Shown here in pieces: positions 33,890 to 41,276 of a stretch of DNA of 64,000 nucleotides. The DNA is from Bacillota bacterium (GTDB taxonomy: Bacteria; Bacillota; Clostridia; Acetivibrionales; JAEZXR01). Within the stretch, counting starts at the first letter, position 1; each line of letters starts with the position of its first letter. The translations under genes and the position numbers were made by a program. The DNA lies in NCBI GenBank assembly GCA_023419605.1, contig JAEZXR010000143.1:62001-126000 (forward strand). The letters are read 5' to 3'. The notes under the pieces are model-generated. The model was not told where the DNA came from, searched no databases, and saw nothing but the letters and a program-made list of their open reading frames with translations.

Positions 33890-36076
33890 CTGAAAATATT
33901 TGGATTTGTGAAAGGCAGAAGAGTAAAACGGAAAAAAAGCTTTGAAACAAATTTGATCAGATTAATCAGTTCCCTTCTGGTTATCCTGTTCTTATCCGTT
34001 ATCGTTTTATACTACTCTTCCATAAAAAGTGTGTATTCCGAACAACTGGAGAAATCCAATGACAGTATCATTGAGCAGGTAGCCATCTCCTTTGAAATGA
34101 TTATGAAGCAAATTACAGACGGTATCTATAAAATACCCTTATATGACGCTGAGATGATCCAGTTGATTAAAAACAATAAGCAGAATGTTCTCTACCAGAT
34201 GGATCTTCAAAGAAAACTGGACAGCATCGTTCTGGGTAACAGCTACCTTTATTCGTCCTATCTTTATTTGCCTGCGCAAAACATCGTGTATTCCTCCCAA
34301 AGCGGCAACAGCTATCCGCTGGACCGCTTTCCGGATATACAGGCTATTGTTTTAACAAATAAAGGTACCATCAACATTTTAGACCCCCGCATTGTGGATT
34401 CACCGCAAGGAAAAACCTTGTTGATCTCGGTTATTTGTCCTGTGCCCCTCTATCAAGGGGAATATGAAGGCTTACTGGTGGTAAATATCGACGCAAACAG
34501 GCTTTACTACGATGTTTTGAAAAAAATCAAGACGGATGAGAATATGAACTTCTATGTTTATAATAAGGAGAATACCATGATTATAAACAAGGACGCCTCC
34601 CTTTTATTTAAAGCCTTTACACCCCAGGCAGATAGCAAAGACTCGGGTGGCTATTTCCATGCGATGAAAAATATCATCAGCCAGCATAAAGTGATTACTT
34701 CCTCCTATCATTCCAAAGAGCTGCAATGGAATTTTGTCCTGGAAACCTCCATTAATTCAACATCAATCTTCCTGGCAAGGCTTTATTCTATCGGAATATC
34801 CCTGATCATTTTACTGCTGATAAGCCTGCTCATCGTTATATGGATTGTGAAATCCTCCACCAAACCCATGAAGAAGGTGCTGTCCAGCTATAACGAAAAG
34901 CTGTGGATCGATTTCCTTACAGACAGCAGTGTTGACTCCGACGAATTATATAAACAGCTTGAATTGGATTCTACGCACTTTACCTACGACACCTATGCCA
35001 CGATCGTGCTGCAGTTGACGAGGACGGATATTTCTCAGAGTACTTTCAACCAGTACCTAGCGGGAATCAAATCCTTTATCGGTCCTATGAAGCCTTTGTA
35101 TGATATGAATATCCTCGTGATTCATAAGAATCAGCTCGCAATCCTTGTGAATTTCGAGCAAAAAGCCGAGGCTGGAAGCAGTGAACAATCACTGGAAGAA
35201 TTTGCCCGCCTGATCTATAACAGCCTGGATGCGGACATACGGCCTTTGGTTTATATGAGCATCAGTATGCCCAAGGAAAATGTTCAAATGCTCCCTGCTG
35301 CCTATAGAGAATGTATTGAATCGCTGAACTATAAAATTCATTGCGGCGGCTCCCATATTCTTCACTATTCCAGTGTAAAGGGAACCAAACAGGACTCTGC
35401 CTATGAGTATCCCTACGAGTTGGAAAAACAACTAAATAATAACCTGATTGTCGGAAATCCGGGGGCTTGTGAGATTTTCCTGGAAAAGTTCTTCACCAAG
35501 CTGGCCGAACCGGAATTTAACCTGTCGGACAATGAGATCAAGAACTTTATCTACCAGCTGCAAACTTCCATTTTGAAAACTGTCAGCAGCTTGCCCATTT
35601 CCGTGAAGATTGACGGTTCCATGAATATATTGGACCTCTATGATCTTGGCGAGATTAAGAACAAGGTTTCGGATTTTGTAATACAAATTGCTTCCGAGAT
35701 GGGCAAATCAGAGGAAAATGAAGAGTTCACCCTGCTCAATAACATTTTGGAATTTATCGATAAAAAGTTTATGAACGAGGATTTCAACTTAAACAGTGCA
35801 GCGGATGCCCTCAGCATGAACAGAAATTATCTGACAAAAATCATTAAGGAGAAGTCCGGTTACAGCTTTAATGAATATGTCACGAAGAAAAGAATTTCCA
35901 TGGCAAAGATTCTGCTGCAGGATAAAAATACACCCATAGAAAGCATCGCTCACAAGGTAGGATTTAATTATTCCCATTATTTTATCAAGGTTTTTAAAAC
36001 CCTGGAAGGAATCACACCGGGACAATACCGGGATCGGGTCCTGGAAAGCACTCCACCGGAAAACGATAAGCAATAA
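33890..36076 (+). CDS. AraC family regulator with membrane Cache-type sensor
   Basis: This protein of about 728 residues has a membrane helix near 25-45, an extracellular sensor domain (50-290), a second helix (about 300-320), a long linker, and a C-terminal AraC double helix-turn-helix (last 100 residues, SAADALSMNRNYLTKIIKEKSG, then IESIAHKVGFNYSHYFIKVF). It is a one-component membrane regulator of the YtdP type, probably sensing the sugar taken up by the divergent ABC system. The start is unusual: AAAGGAG is eight bases before CTG at 33890; GTG at 33881 overlaps the site. Both are non-ATG, so the exact N-terminus is uncertain. Confidence 0.85.
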   Translation: MKIFGFVKGRRVKRKKSFETNLIRLISSLLVILFLSVIVLYYSSIKSVYSEQLEKSNDSIIEQVAISFEMIMKQITDGIYKIPLYDAEMIQLIKNNKQNVLYQMDLQRKLDSIVLGNSYLYSSYLYLPAQNIVYSSQSGNSYPLDRFPDIQAIVLTNKGTINILDPRIVDSPQGKTLLISVICPVPLYQGEYEGLLVVNIDANRLYYDVLKKIKTDENMNFYVYNKENTMIINKDASLLFKAFTPQADSKDSGGYFHAMKNIISQHKVITSSYHSKELQWNFVLETSINSTSIFLARLYSIGISLIILLLISLLIVIWIVKSSTKPMKKVLSSYNEKLWIDFLTDSSVDSDELYKQLELDSTHFTYDTYATIVLQLTRTDISQSTFNQYLAGIKSFIGPMKPLYDMNILVIHKNQLAILVNFEQKAEAGSSEQSLEEFARLIYNSLDADIRPLVYMSISMPKENVQMLPAAYRECIESLNYKIHCGGSHILHYSSVKGTKQDSAYEYPYELEKQLNNNLIVGNPGACEIFLEKFFTKLAEPEFNLSDNEIKNFIYQLQTSILKTVSSLPISVKIDGSMNILDLYDLGEIKNKVSDFVIQIASEMGKSEENEEFTLLNNILEFIDKKFMNEDFNLNSAADALSMNRNYLTKIIKEKSGYSFNEYVTKKRISMAKILLQDKNTPIESIAHKVGFNYSHYFIKVFKTLEGITPGQYRDRVLESTPPENDKQ

Positions 36077-36095
36077 ATCCGTATTGAATACTCTC

Positions 36096-36145
36096 AAAAG
36101 TAAAAGGACATTGAAAGGTTAACCTTTCAATGTCCTTTTACTTTT
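36096..36145 (+). terminator. Terminator of the AraC-type regulator gene
   Basis: A 25-base arm (36096-36120) is the exact complement of 36121-36145 with no loop bases, ending in TTTT. It also works on the minus strand. Confidence 0.8.
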
Positions 36146-36307
36146 ATATGAATATGTTATAGGCTGTATTTTCTTCATCACCGCCAAGGGGAGGTCCCAT
36201 ATTTCTCCCGCTATCGGGCAATCCTTCTGCTTCAAATTCAACAATACCCTGTCCTCACATTTGTAGACCAGCTCCTTTCTCCCTCTGCTAAGCATTTCAT
36301 TTTGCAA
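36119..36307 (-). CDS. Possible 62-residue protein downstream of rlmA
   Basis: TTG at 36307 has GGGAGG six bases upstream, opening a frame that starts MQNEMLSRGRKELVYKCEDR and ends in the terminator of the facing gene. It lies 45 bases after the rlmA stop in the same direction. There are no recognised domains. The ribosome site is good; otherwise support is weak. Confidence 0.38.
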   Translation of the reverse strand: MQNEMLSRGRKELVYKCEDRVLLNLKQKDCPIAGEIWDLPLAVMKKIQPITYSYKSKRTLKG

Positions 36308-36352
36308 AATATGCCTCCCGCAGGTGGGTAAAATCTTCCCTCTACCAATACG

Positions 36353-37207
36353 TTACGCTTTTTGGTAAACCATAATATTGATATCCACTTCCGTCACAAA
36401 TTCATCCAGGCTTTGCAAATTCTCCACCGCAGTTGCAGCCGCATGCCGACTATACGGTGTCATGCGTAAAAGGTTTAAAATATCCTGCGTGCCTTTCAAG
36501 TGAATGGGATATGCCACATTTACATGGTCCAAAAGCGCAAAACCTTCACTCAGGGTTCCCTTCCGGCCCATAGTATCCGGATTTTGATACAATCTCCTTC
36601 TAAGGCTATAGAGATGGCGTGGCGCTGGCGCCGCAACAATAAGCTTTCCTGATGGTTTAAGCACACGACTGAATTCCTGTTCATCTCTTGGGGCAAAAAT
36701 GCAAAGGATGCAATCCAGGGTGTCCTTCAAAATGGGAATATGATAATTGCTTGCAACTGCAAAGCATATGCCTTCATCCCTCCCCGAAGCATAATGGATT
36801 GCATGCTTTGAGACATCGATGCCGTAAATATGCGGTCTTCTATGGCTATCAAGGGCTGCCAGCCTGTTTTTCAGCCTCCAGGTATAATAGCCTTCCCCAC
36901 AGCCTGCATCAAGGATGTTAATGCTTTCTCCTTTCTCTTCCTCCATAGGTAGGGCACACGTAATAATGTTATTCAGTTGATCCGAGAAGGTTTCATAATA
37001 GTCTTTGTCTAAGAACGCTCTGCGGCTTTGAAGCATTTCTTTACTGTCCCCGGGATCACCTGCCCCTGTATGATGCGGTAACAGAAGGTTTACATACCCT
37101 TTTCTCGCTATATCAAAACTATGCCTGTTGGAACAGAAATATTGTTTCTCCCCTTGTTTCAAGGCCCTGGAACATACCGGGCATTGCAATAAAGTATTTT
37201 TCATCAT
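36353..37207 (-). CDS. 23S rRNA (guanine-N1)-methyltransferase, RlmA type
   Basis: This is a 284-residue SAM-dependent methyltransferase for a guanine in helix 35 of 23S rRNA. The N-terminal zinc finger is LLQCPVCSRAL...YFCSNRHSFD; the following KGYVNLLLPH and GDSKEMLQSRRAFLDKDYY are family signatures. The SAM motif ILDAGCGEGYYTW is near residue 100 and the catalytic-region motif CIFAPRDEQEF near 185. Gram-positive RlmA(II)/TlrB acts at G748 and contributes to macrolide resistance; the leader below makes that subtype likely. ATG at 37207 follows GGAGGTG. I leave out the symbol because RlmA I and II cannot be separated by eye. Confidence 0.88.
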   Translation of the reverse strand: MMKNTLLQCPVCSRALKQGEKQYFCSNRHSFDIARKGYVNLLLPHHTGAGDPGDSKEMLQSRRAFLDKDYYETFSDQLNNIITCALPMEEEKGESINILDAGCGEGYYTWRLKNRLAALDSHRRPHIYGIDVSKHAIHYASGRDEGICFAVASNYHIPILKDTLDCILCIFAPRDEQEFSRVLKPSGKLIVAAPAPRHLYSLRRRLYQNPDTMGRKGTLSEGFALLDHVNVAYPIHLKGTQDILNLLRMTPYSRHAAATAVENLQSLDEFVTEVDINIMVYQKA

Positions 37208-37261
37208 AATCAGCACCTCCAATGTGTGTAATGTATCCTGCCGCTCTTACATGTAAGGCAG

Positions 37262-37294
37262 CAAAAATGCCCTTTACTTCTCTATAAAAGGGCA
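37262..37294 (-). terminator. Leader terminator T3 of rlmA
   Basis: GCCCTTT...AAAGGGC stem followed by ATTTTTG on the minus strand, 55 bases before the rlmA start. Third of three terminator-like hairpins in the leader. Confidence 0.6.
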
Positions 37295-37295
37295 T

Positions 37296-37345
37296 AAAAA
37301 AGGTACAGAACAACCTAGCCGAAGGCTGAGTCATTGTTCTGTACC
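37296..37345 (-). terminator. Leader terminator T2 of rlmA
   Basis: GGTACAGAACAA (37345-37334) pairs perfectly with TTGTTCTGTACC (37313-37302), with an inner AGCC-TTCG-GGCT hairpin, then TTTTTT on the minus strand. Confidence 0.85.
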
Positions 37346-37359
37346 TGATATTACCGTGC

Positions 37360-37398
37360 CTAAAAGACAAAACGCGTGTACAAGCCTTTTACAGGCAT
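37360..37398 (-). CDS. Possible second leader peptide (12 codons)
   Basis: ATG at 37398 with GGGG about ten bases upstream encodes MPVKGLYTRFVF and stops 14 bases before T2. Position mirrors the first leader peptide, but it lacks a known stalling motif. Confidence 0.35.
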   Translation of the reverse strand: MPVKGLYTRFVF

Positions 37399-37432
37399 AA
37401 AAAATGCACCCCATTCATCCGCAGCCGGCAAT

Positions 37433-37492
37433 AAAAAAGGCACAGCACAACAAACCCACCCCTGTTACAATGGCTGAGCTAGTGTCTGTACC
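37433..37492 (-). terminator. Leader terminator T1 of rlmA
   Basis: GGTACAGACAC (37492-37482) pairs with GTGCTGTGCC (37448-37439) with one bulge, then TTTTTT on the minus strand. The 5' arm begins directly after the leader-peptide stop codons. Confidence 0.75.
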
Positions 37493-37495
37493 TTA

Positions 37496-37525
37496 TTACC
37501 GCAAACGCATGAATGCTGTATACAT
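37496..37525 (-). CDS. Leader peptide MYTAFMRLR, candidate macrolide sensor
   Basis: ATG at 37525 has AGGAG eight bases upstream, and nine codons end in TAA TAA. The peptide ends in MRLR. The Arg-X-Arg pattern is an established macrolide-dependent stalling motif; ErmDL begins MTHSMRLR. The tandem stop is followed at once by terminator T1, so a ribosome stalled at RLR would cover the T1 5' arm. The function is inference from motif and position, but the arrangement is that of known resistance-gene attenuators. Confidence 0.72.
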   Translation of the reverse strand: MYTAFMRLR

Positions 37526-37558
37526 AGACAAATCTCCTTAATTTAAGAATTCAGTAAA

Positions 37559-37587
37559 AGTATAACATGGAAGCGAAATCAAGTCAA
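37559..37587 (-). promoter_or_regulatory. Promoter of the rlmA leader
   Basis: TTGACT (37582-37587) and TATACT (37559-37564) on the minus strand, 17 bases apart, about 35 bases before the leader-peptide start. Confidence 0.75.
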
Positions 37588-37731
37588 ATTCTTCCCTCTA
37601 TGTTTGGCTGCATCTTTATGTACATCCCGTACCAAATCGGTGACAGGGAAATACATCCCCTGCCACCGAAGCTTTTTCAATACTTTACCTATATACACAG
37701 GCTTATGAACTTTGTAATTGAAGTTTATCTG

Positions 37732-38580
37732 CTACCCCTTAACGGCACCACTGGTTAAACCTTCGATGAAGTACCGGTTGAGGAACAGGTATACGGTCAG
37801 CATAGGTACAACCGCGATGGTAGTACCGGCGAGCATCAGATTCCATGAGGAGGCTGCTTCTCCTGAATTTCTCAGATTTACAACTCCCACAACCAAGGGT
37901 GCCTTATCCGGTTTCGCCAAAGTGAACACCATCGGCAGCATGTAATCGTTCCATGCAGCTCTGAAGGATAATAATCCGATGGTCGCAACAAGAGGCTTCA
38001 GAAGTGGGAATATGATGTTCCAGTAAATCCGGATAAAACCACATCCATCGATTTTTGCAGCTTCATCAATTTCCTTGGAAATGGTTGTCATATATCCTCT
38101 GGCTACAAACACCTGGGTTACGTTGATACCCAATACGCGGATCACGATAACTCCCCATAAGGAAGTATGCAATCCGAACAGTTTTGCAACTTGAAGCTGT
38201 GGAAACAAACTTGAAGTTCCCAGCGAAATAAACATGGTGGAAAGCAGCAGGGCAGAGATGAGCTTCTTCCCTGCAAATACTCCACGATCCAACACATAGG
38301 CCAGTGTTGTGGAGGTAATAATAGAGCCGATCACAATAAAAAATGTCATGTATAAACTATTCCAAGTATAAAGCTTGAAGTTTGCCAGGTTCCAAGCTTT
38401 AACATAATTTTCCGTCATAAATTTTTCAGGTAAAAGTTTTGCTCCTGATGTCAATATTTCAGCATTGCTTTTAAAGGATGCAAGAATAATATAGATAACC
38501 GGAAACACGCTGACAATAAAAACAACCAGCAAAAACATATATATTAAAGGCTTTGATACATACTTTAAATATTTTCCCAT
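37732..38580 (-). CDS. Carbohydrate ABC transporter permease (MalG-like)
   Basis: This 282-residue permease has six membrane segments and the EAA loop KEIDEAAKIDGCGFIRIYWNIIFPLL near residue 170. It pairs with the permease 13 bases upstream. ATG at 38580 follows GGAG by five bases. It is the last gene of the second sugar-uptake locus. No ATPase gene is present in the locus. Confidence 0.9.
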   Translation of the reverse strand: MGKYLKYVSKPLIYMFLLVVFIVSVFPVIYIILASFKSNAEILTSGAKLLPEKFMTENYVKAWNLANFKLYTWNSLYMTFFIVIGSIITSTTLAYVLDRGVFAGKKLISALLLSTMFISLGTSSLFPQLQVAKLFGLHTSLWGVIVIRVLGINVTQVFVARGYMTTISKEIDEAAKIDGCGFIRIYWNIIFPLLKPLVATIGLLSFRAAWNDYMLPMVFTLAKPDKAPLVVGVVNLRNSGEAASSWNLMLAGTTIAVVPMLTVYLFLNRYFIEGLTSGAVKG

Positions 38581-38593
38581 AGTGTCTCCTTCT

Positions 38594-39559
38594 TTAAATC
38601 TCGCTCATTTTTTTAGATAATCTCAGGTATATTATCGTAACTATGCCGATGATGACGGCCGTAACTACTGCAAGTGAAGAGGCATATCCATATTGAATGA
38701 GACCACCTGACATCGAATCCGTCGGGAAGAAATATTTGTATATATAGGTCATTACGACTTCCGTCTGTCCACCTGGCTGTCCATTGGTTAAAACCAGCAC
38801 CAATTCCGACATTTTCATACCTTCTACCAAAGCCAGCATCAATATGGTTTGCATAATGGGCTTCAGCATGGGAACCGTCACTTTGAAAAACTGTTGAATA
38901 CGGTTCGCACCGTCAATATCTGCGCACTCATATAGTTCTTTAGGTATACTTTGCAAACCCATTAGAAAAAACACCATATTAATACCGTAATGGCTCCAAA
39001 CAGCTGCAAGTATGACAACCGCCATGGCAAGCCACTTATCTCCGAACCAGTTGATTTTATCTGCTGTAACTCCGATATTGATCAAAAGCGTATTTACAAT
39101 TCCGCTGTAAGAACCGAAAAGTATTGAAAAAATAAGTCCTACAATTGCCATACTTACAATGGTAGGCATAAAGAAAATGGTTCTGAAAAAATTGTTTACT
39201 TTTGATTTTGAATTAATCAGTACCGCAATAACTAATGCAAGAGGGATCTCGATCGCCATTTTACCGGCAGTGACAATACCGGTATTCACAACGGAATTCC
39301 AGAAATTTTCGTCCCGGGTGAAAACCCGGATAAAATTATCCAGCGCAATGAATTTGGCATTGGTAAATCCATCGTAATCAAAAAAGGCCCAACGTACTAC
39401 ATAAATGATGGGGTATATGGTAAAAATCAAGAATCCTAACAGCATAGGCGCAATCATAATATATGCAGGTATATTATCATCTTTTTTTAGCGCCCTTTTA
39501 ATCGTTTCCCATATTCCGGCTTTGGATATTGCTGTATTGGACTGGCTTGCTGTCTTCAT
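38594..39559 (-). CDS. Carbohydrate ABC transporter permease (MalF/LacF-like)
   Basis: This 321-residue permease has six membrane segments after a 35-residue cytosolic start and the EAA loop YECADIDGANRIQQFFKVTVPML near residue 215. ATG at 39559 is taken because GGAAGG lies at normal distance; the TTG nine bases upstream is too close to it. It follows the binding-protein gene, from which it is separated by a stable hairpin. Confidence 0.9.
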   Translation of the reverse strand: MKTASQSNTAISKAGIWETIKRALKKDDNIPAYIMIAPMLLGFLIFTIYPIIYVVRWAFFDYDGFTNAKFIALDNFIRVFTRDENFWNSVVNTGIVTAGKMAIEIPLALVIAVLINSKSKVNNFFRTIFFMPTIVSMAIVGLIFSILFGSYSGIVNTLLINIGVTADKINWFGDKWLAMAVVILAAVWSHYGINMVFFLMGLQSIPKELYECADIDGANRIQQFFKVTVPMLKPIMQTILMLALVEGMKMSELVLVLTNGQPGGQTEVVMTYIYKYFFPTDSMSGGLIQYGYASSLAVVTAVIIGIVTIIYLRLSKKMSEI

Positions 39560-39586
39560 TGAAATCAATCACCTTCCTATAGTTTT

Positions 39587-39622
39587 CCGGTCAGACGTAT
39601 TATGGATAATACGTCTGACCGG
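39587..39622. repeat. Intercistronic stem-loop between binding protein and permease genes
   Basis: CCGGTCAGACGTATT pairs perfectly with AATACGTCTGACCGG around a six-base loop. There is no T run, so it is more likely an mRNA-stabilising or attenuating stem than a full terminator. Confidence 0.6.
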
Positions 39623-39640
39623 CATAACTATTTCTTTTAA

Positions 39641-41041
39641 TTACTTTTTCAGGCTTGTATCCTTCTTATCTGTGAACTGGCTAATGTCCAATCCATCTTT
39701 AATGGCCCGATCCAATGCTTCATTGTATCTCTTATCCAGATCAGCGACTGCTTTATCCGGTGTGATTACACCCAGTATAACCTTTGACAGAACCACTTCC
39801 GCAGTCTCGCCTTCCAGCTTCAGTTCCCCTTTTGGATTCATCATGAACTGATAGGAATTGCTAAGATCTGCAAACTCAGTAAAGTTCTTGATGTTAGGTT
39901 GCGTTTTAGCTTGTTTTATTAGATCAGCTTTGTATGGAATCGCTTTTCCTTCCTGATACAGATTTACGACCATATCATCGGAGGTAAAGAGCTTAAACAC
40001 TTCTACAGCCTTTTCCGGAAGTTCCTTGGCCTTTGCACCAAAGACTAATGAAATACTCTGGTATGCATAATCCTTGTACCTGTTATTTACATCTTCAACC
40101 GGTCTGCAAATGCCCCAGTCCATCTTTGCAGGGAACTGATCCTTCCAAACCGCGGGATCCCAGCTTGCGGAGAGCTTAAAGCCTATGTTTCCTTCTGCAA
40201 ACTGCGCTCTTGCCTGGTCGTTGTTGAGTCCTTCCACACCCGGGAACCAGCTGCCATCATTCTTCATGTCCACCCACAACTGAAGGAACGGTTTCATGGA
40301 TGCAAAATCATATCTTCCCGTCTGGTGGTTGAATTCGGTATGTCCGGTGGATGCAACATAATGCCACAGACCATTGGCAGCCACATATCCGGTACTTTTT
40401 AACCCTTCGATAAAGCCAAACTCCTTACCCCCACCGTTTTTGGTGATGGTTTTCGCCATTTCCCTCAATTCCTTCCATGTTTGGGGAGGATTTGCAAAGC
40501 CATTCTTTTTAAGCAGGTCCTTATTGTAGGCTACACCCAACGTGCTTACTGCAACCGGTACCGTATAGGTTTTTCCCTTAATGATATTGTAGCCGGGCTG
40601 CAGCAGTCCATCGTATTTCTTTAAGTAATCTTTTCCTCCGGGCATTTCATCGATGGGGAGAGACCAGTTCGCATTGGCAAATTGAACAAGGTTTCCCTGG
40701 GCAAGCTTGAAGATATGAGGCGCCTGAGAAGCTGCTGCCGCAACATTCAGAACATTCATATAGTCTCCGCCGTAAATCTTGTATTCAATCGTAATGCCTT
40801 TTTCCTTACCCACTCCATTGTTAAAGTCGGCAACCATTTTTTCATCTTCAGCCTTGCTTGATGCATTATTGGACCAAACCTGAACAGTTTCCATCTTCAC
40901 TTCTTTCGTTTGGGTTCCATTACCGGGTGTGGGTGATGCGTCAGGAGCCTTTTCCTTCCCCTGCCCACAGCCTGCAAGCAAGCTTACCGAAAGAATCAAG
41001 CAAATACCGGCGCTCATGAGTTTCGTAATGTTTCTTTTCAC
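39641..41041 (-). CDS. Sugar-binding lipoprotein of ABC transporter (family 1)
   Basis: This 466-residue binding protein has a lipoprotein signal ending LLAGC (about Cys23), a Pro/Thr-rich tether, and the maltose-binding-like two-lobe fold with the aromatic sugar-site segment ASWDPAVWKDQFPAKMDWGI. GTG at 41041 is the start: AGGAGG lies eight bases upstream. It is first of a binding protein, permease, permease set, downstream of the YesM/YesN-type two-component genes, which probably regulate it. The gap to the regulator contains a structured repeat. Confidence 0.88.
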   Translation of the reverse strand: MKRNITKLMSAGICLILSVSLLAGCGQGKEKAPDASPTPGNGTQTKEVKMETVQVWSNNASSKAEDEKMVADFNNGVGKEKGITIEYKIYGGDYMNVLNVAAAASQAPHIFKLAQGNLVQFANANWSLPIDEMPGGKDYLKKYDGLLQPGYNIIKGKTYTVPVAVSTLGVAYNKDLLKKNGFANPPQTWKELREMAKTITKNGGGKEFGFIEGLKSTGYVAANGLWHYVASTGHTEFNHQTGRYDFASMKPFLQLWVDMKNDGSWFPGVEGLNNDQARAQFAEGNIGFKLSASWDPAVWKDQFPAKMDWGICRPVEDVNNRYKDYAYQSISLVFGAKAKELPEKAVEVFKLFTSDDMVVNLYQEGKAIPYKADLIKQAKTQPNIKNFTEFADLSNSYQFMMNPKGELKLEGETAEVVLSKVILGVITPDKAVADLDKRYNEALDRAIKDGLDISQFTDKKDTSLKK

Positions 41042-41086
41042 TGTAGAATCCTCCTTTATACTCTGTAAAACCATACGGCCTTTGCA

Positions 41087-41184
41087 GATACGACACTTTG
41101 CACCGTGTAATTGCCAGCAGATGAAACATCTGGTTTTGGAGGCAGTTTATCTGCCGGATAAATTCAGAATCAAAGTGAGGTATC
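41087..41184. repeat. 98-bp structured element, type B copy 1
   Basis: Ends GATACGACACTTTG and CAAAGTGAGGTATC are inverted repeats around an internal stem CCAGCAGATGAA/TTATCTGCCGG. Closely related to 59338-59430 and, in its right half (GGATAAATTCA...), to the type A elements. Confidence 0.75.
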
Positions 41185-41276
41185 TTTATTTCAATTACAA
41201 TTATAGTTTTTTCTGCCTGAAAGCTAAAGGGAATTATCTCTTCCAAACCGTAAAATCCTCCGAAAATAAAACAAAA

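Noticed and set aside
37119..37370. 83-codon frame running from the rlmA leader into rlmA in another frame
   Set aside because: It covers terminator T3 and overlaps rlmA with no ribosome site of its own; probably a chance frame.
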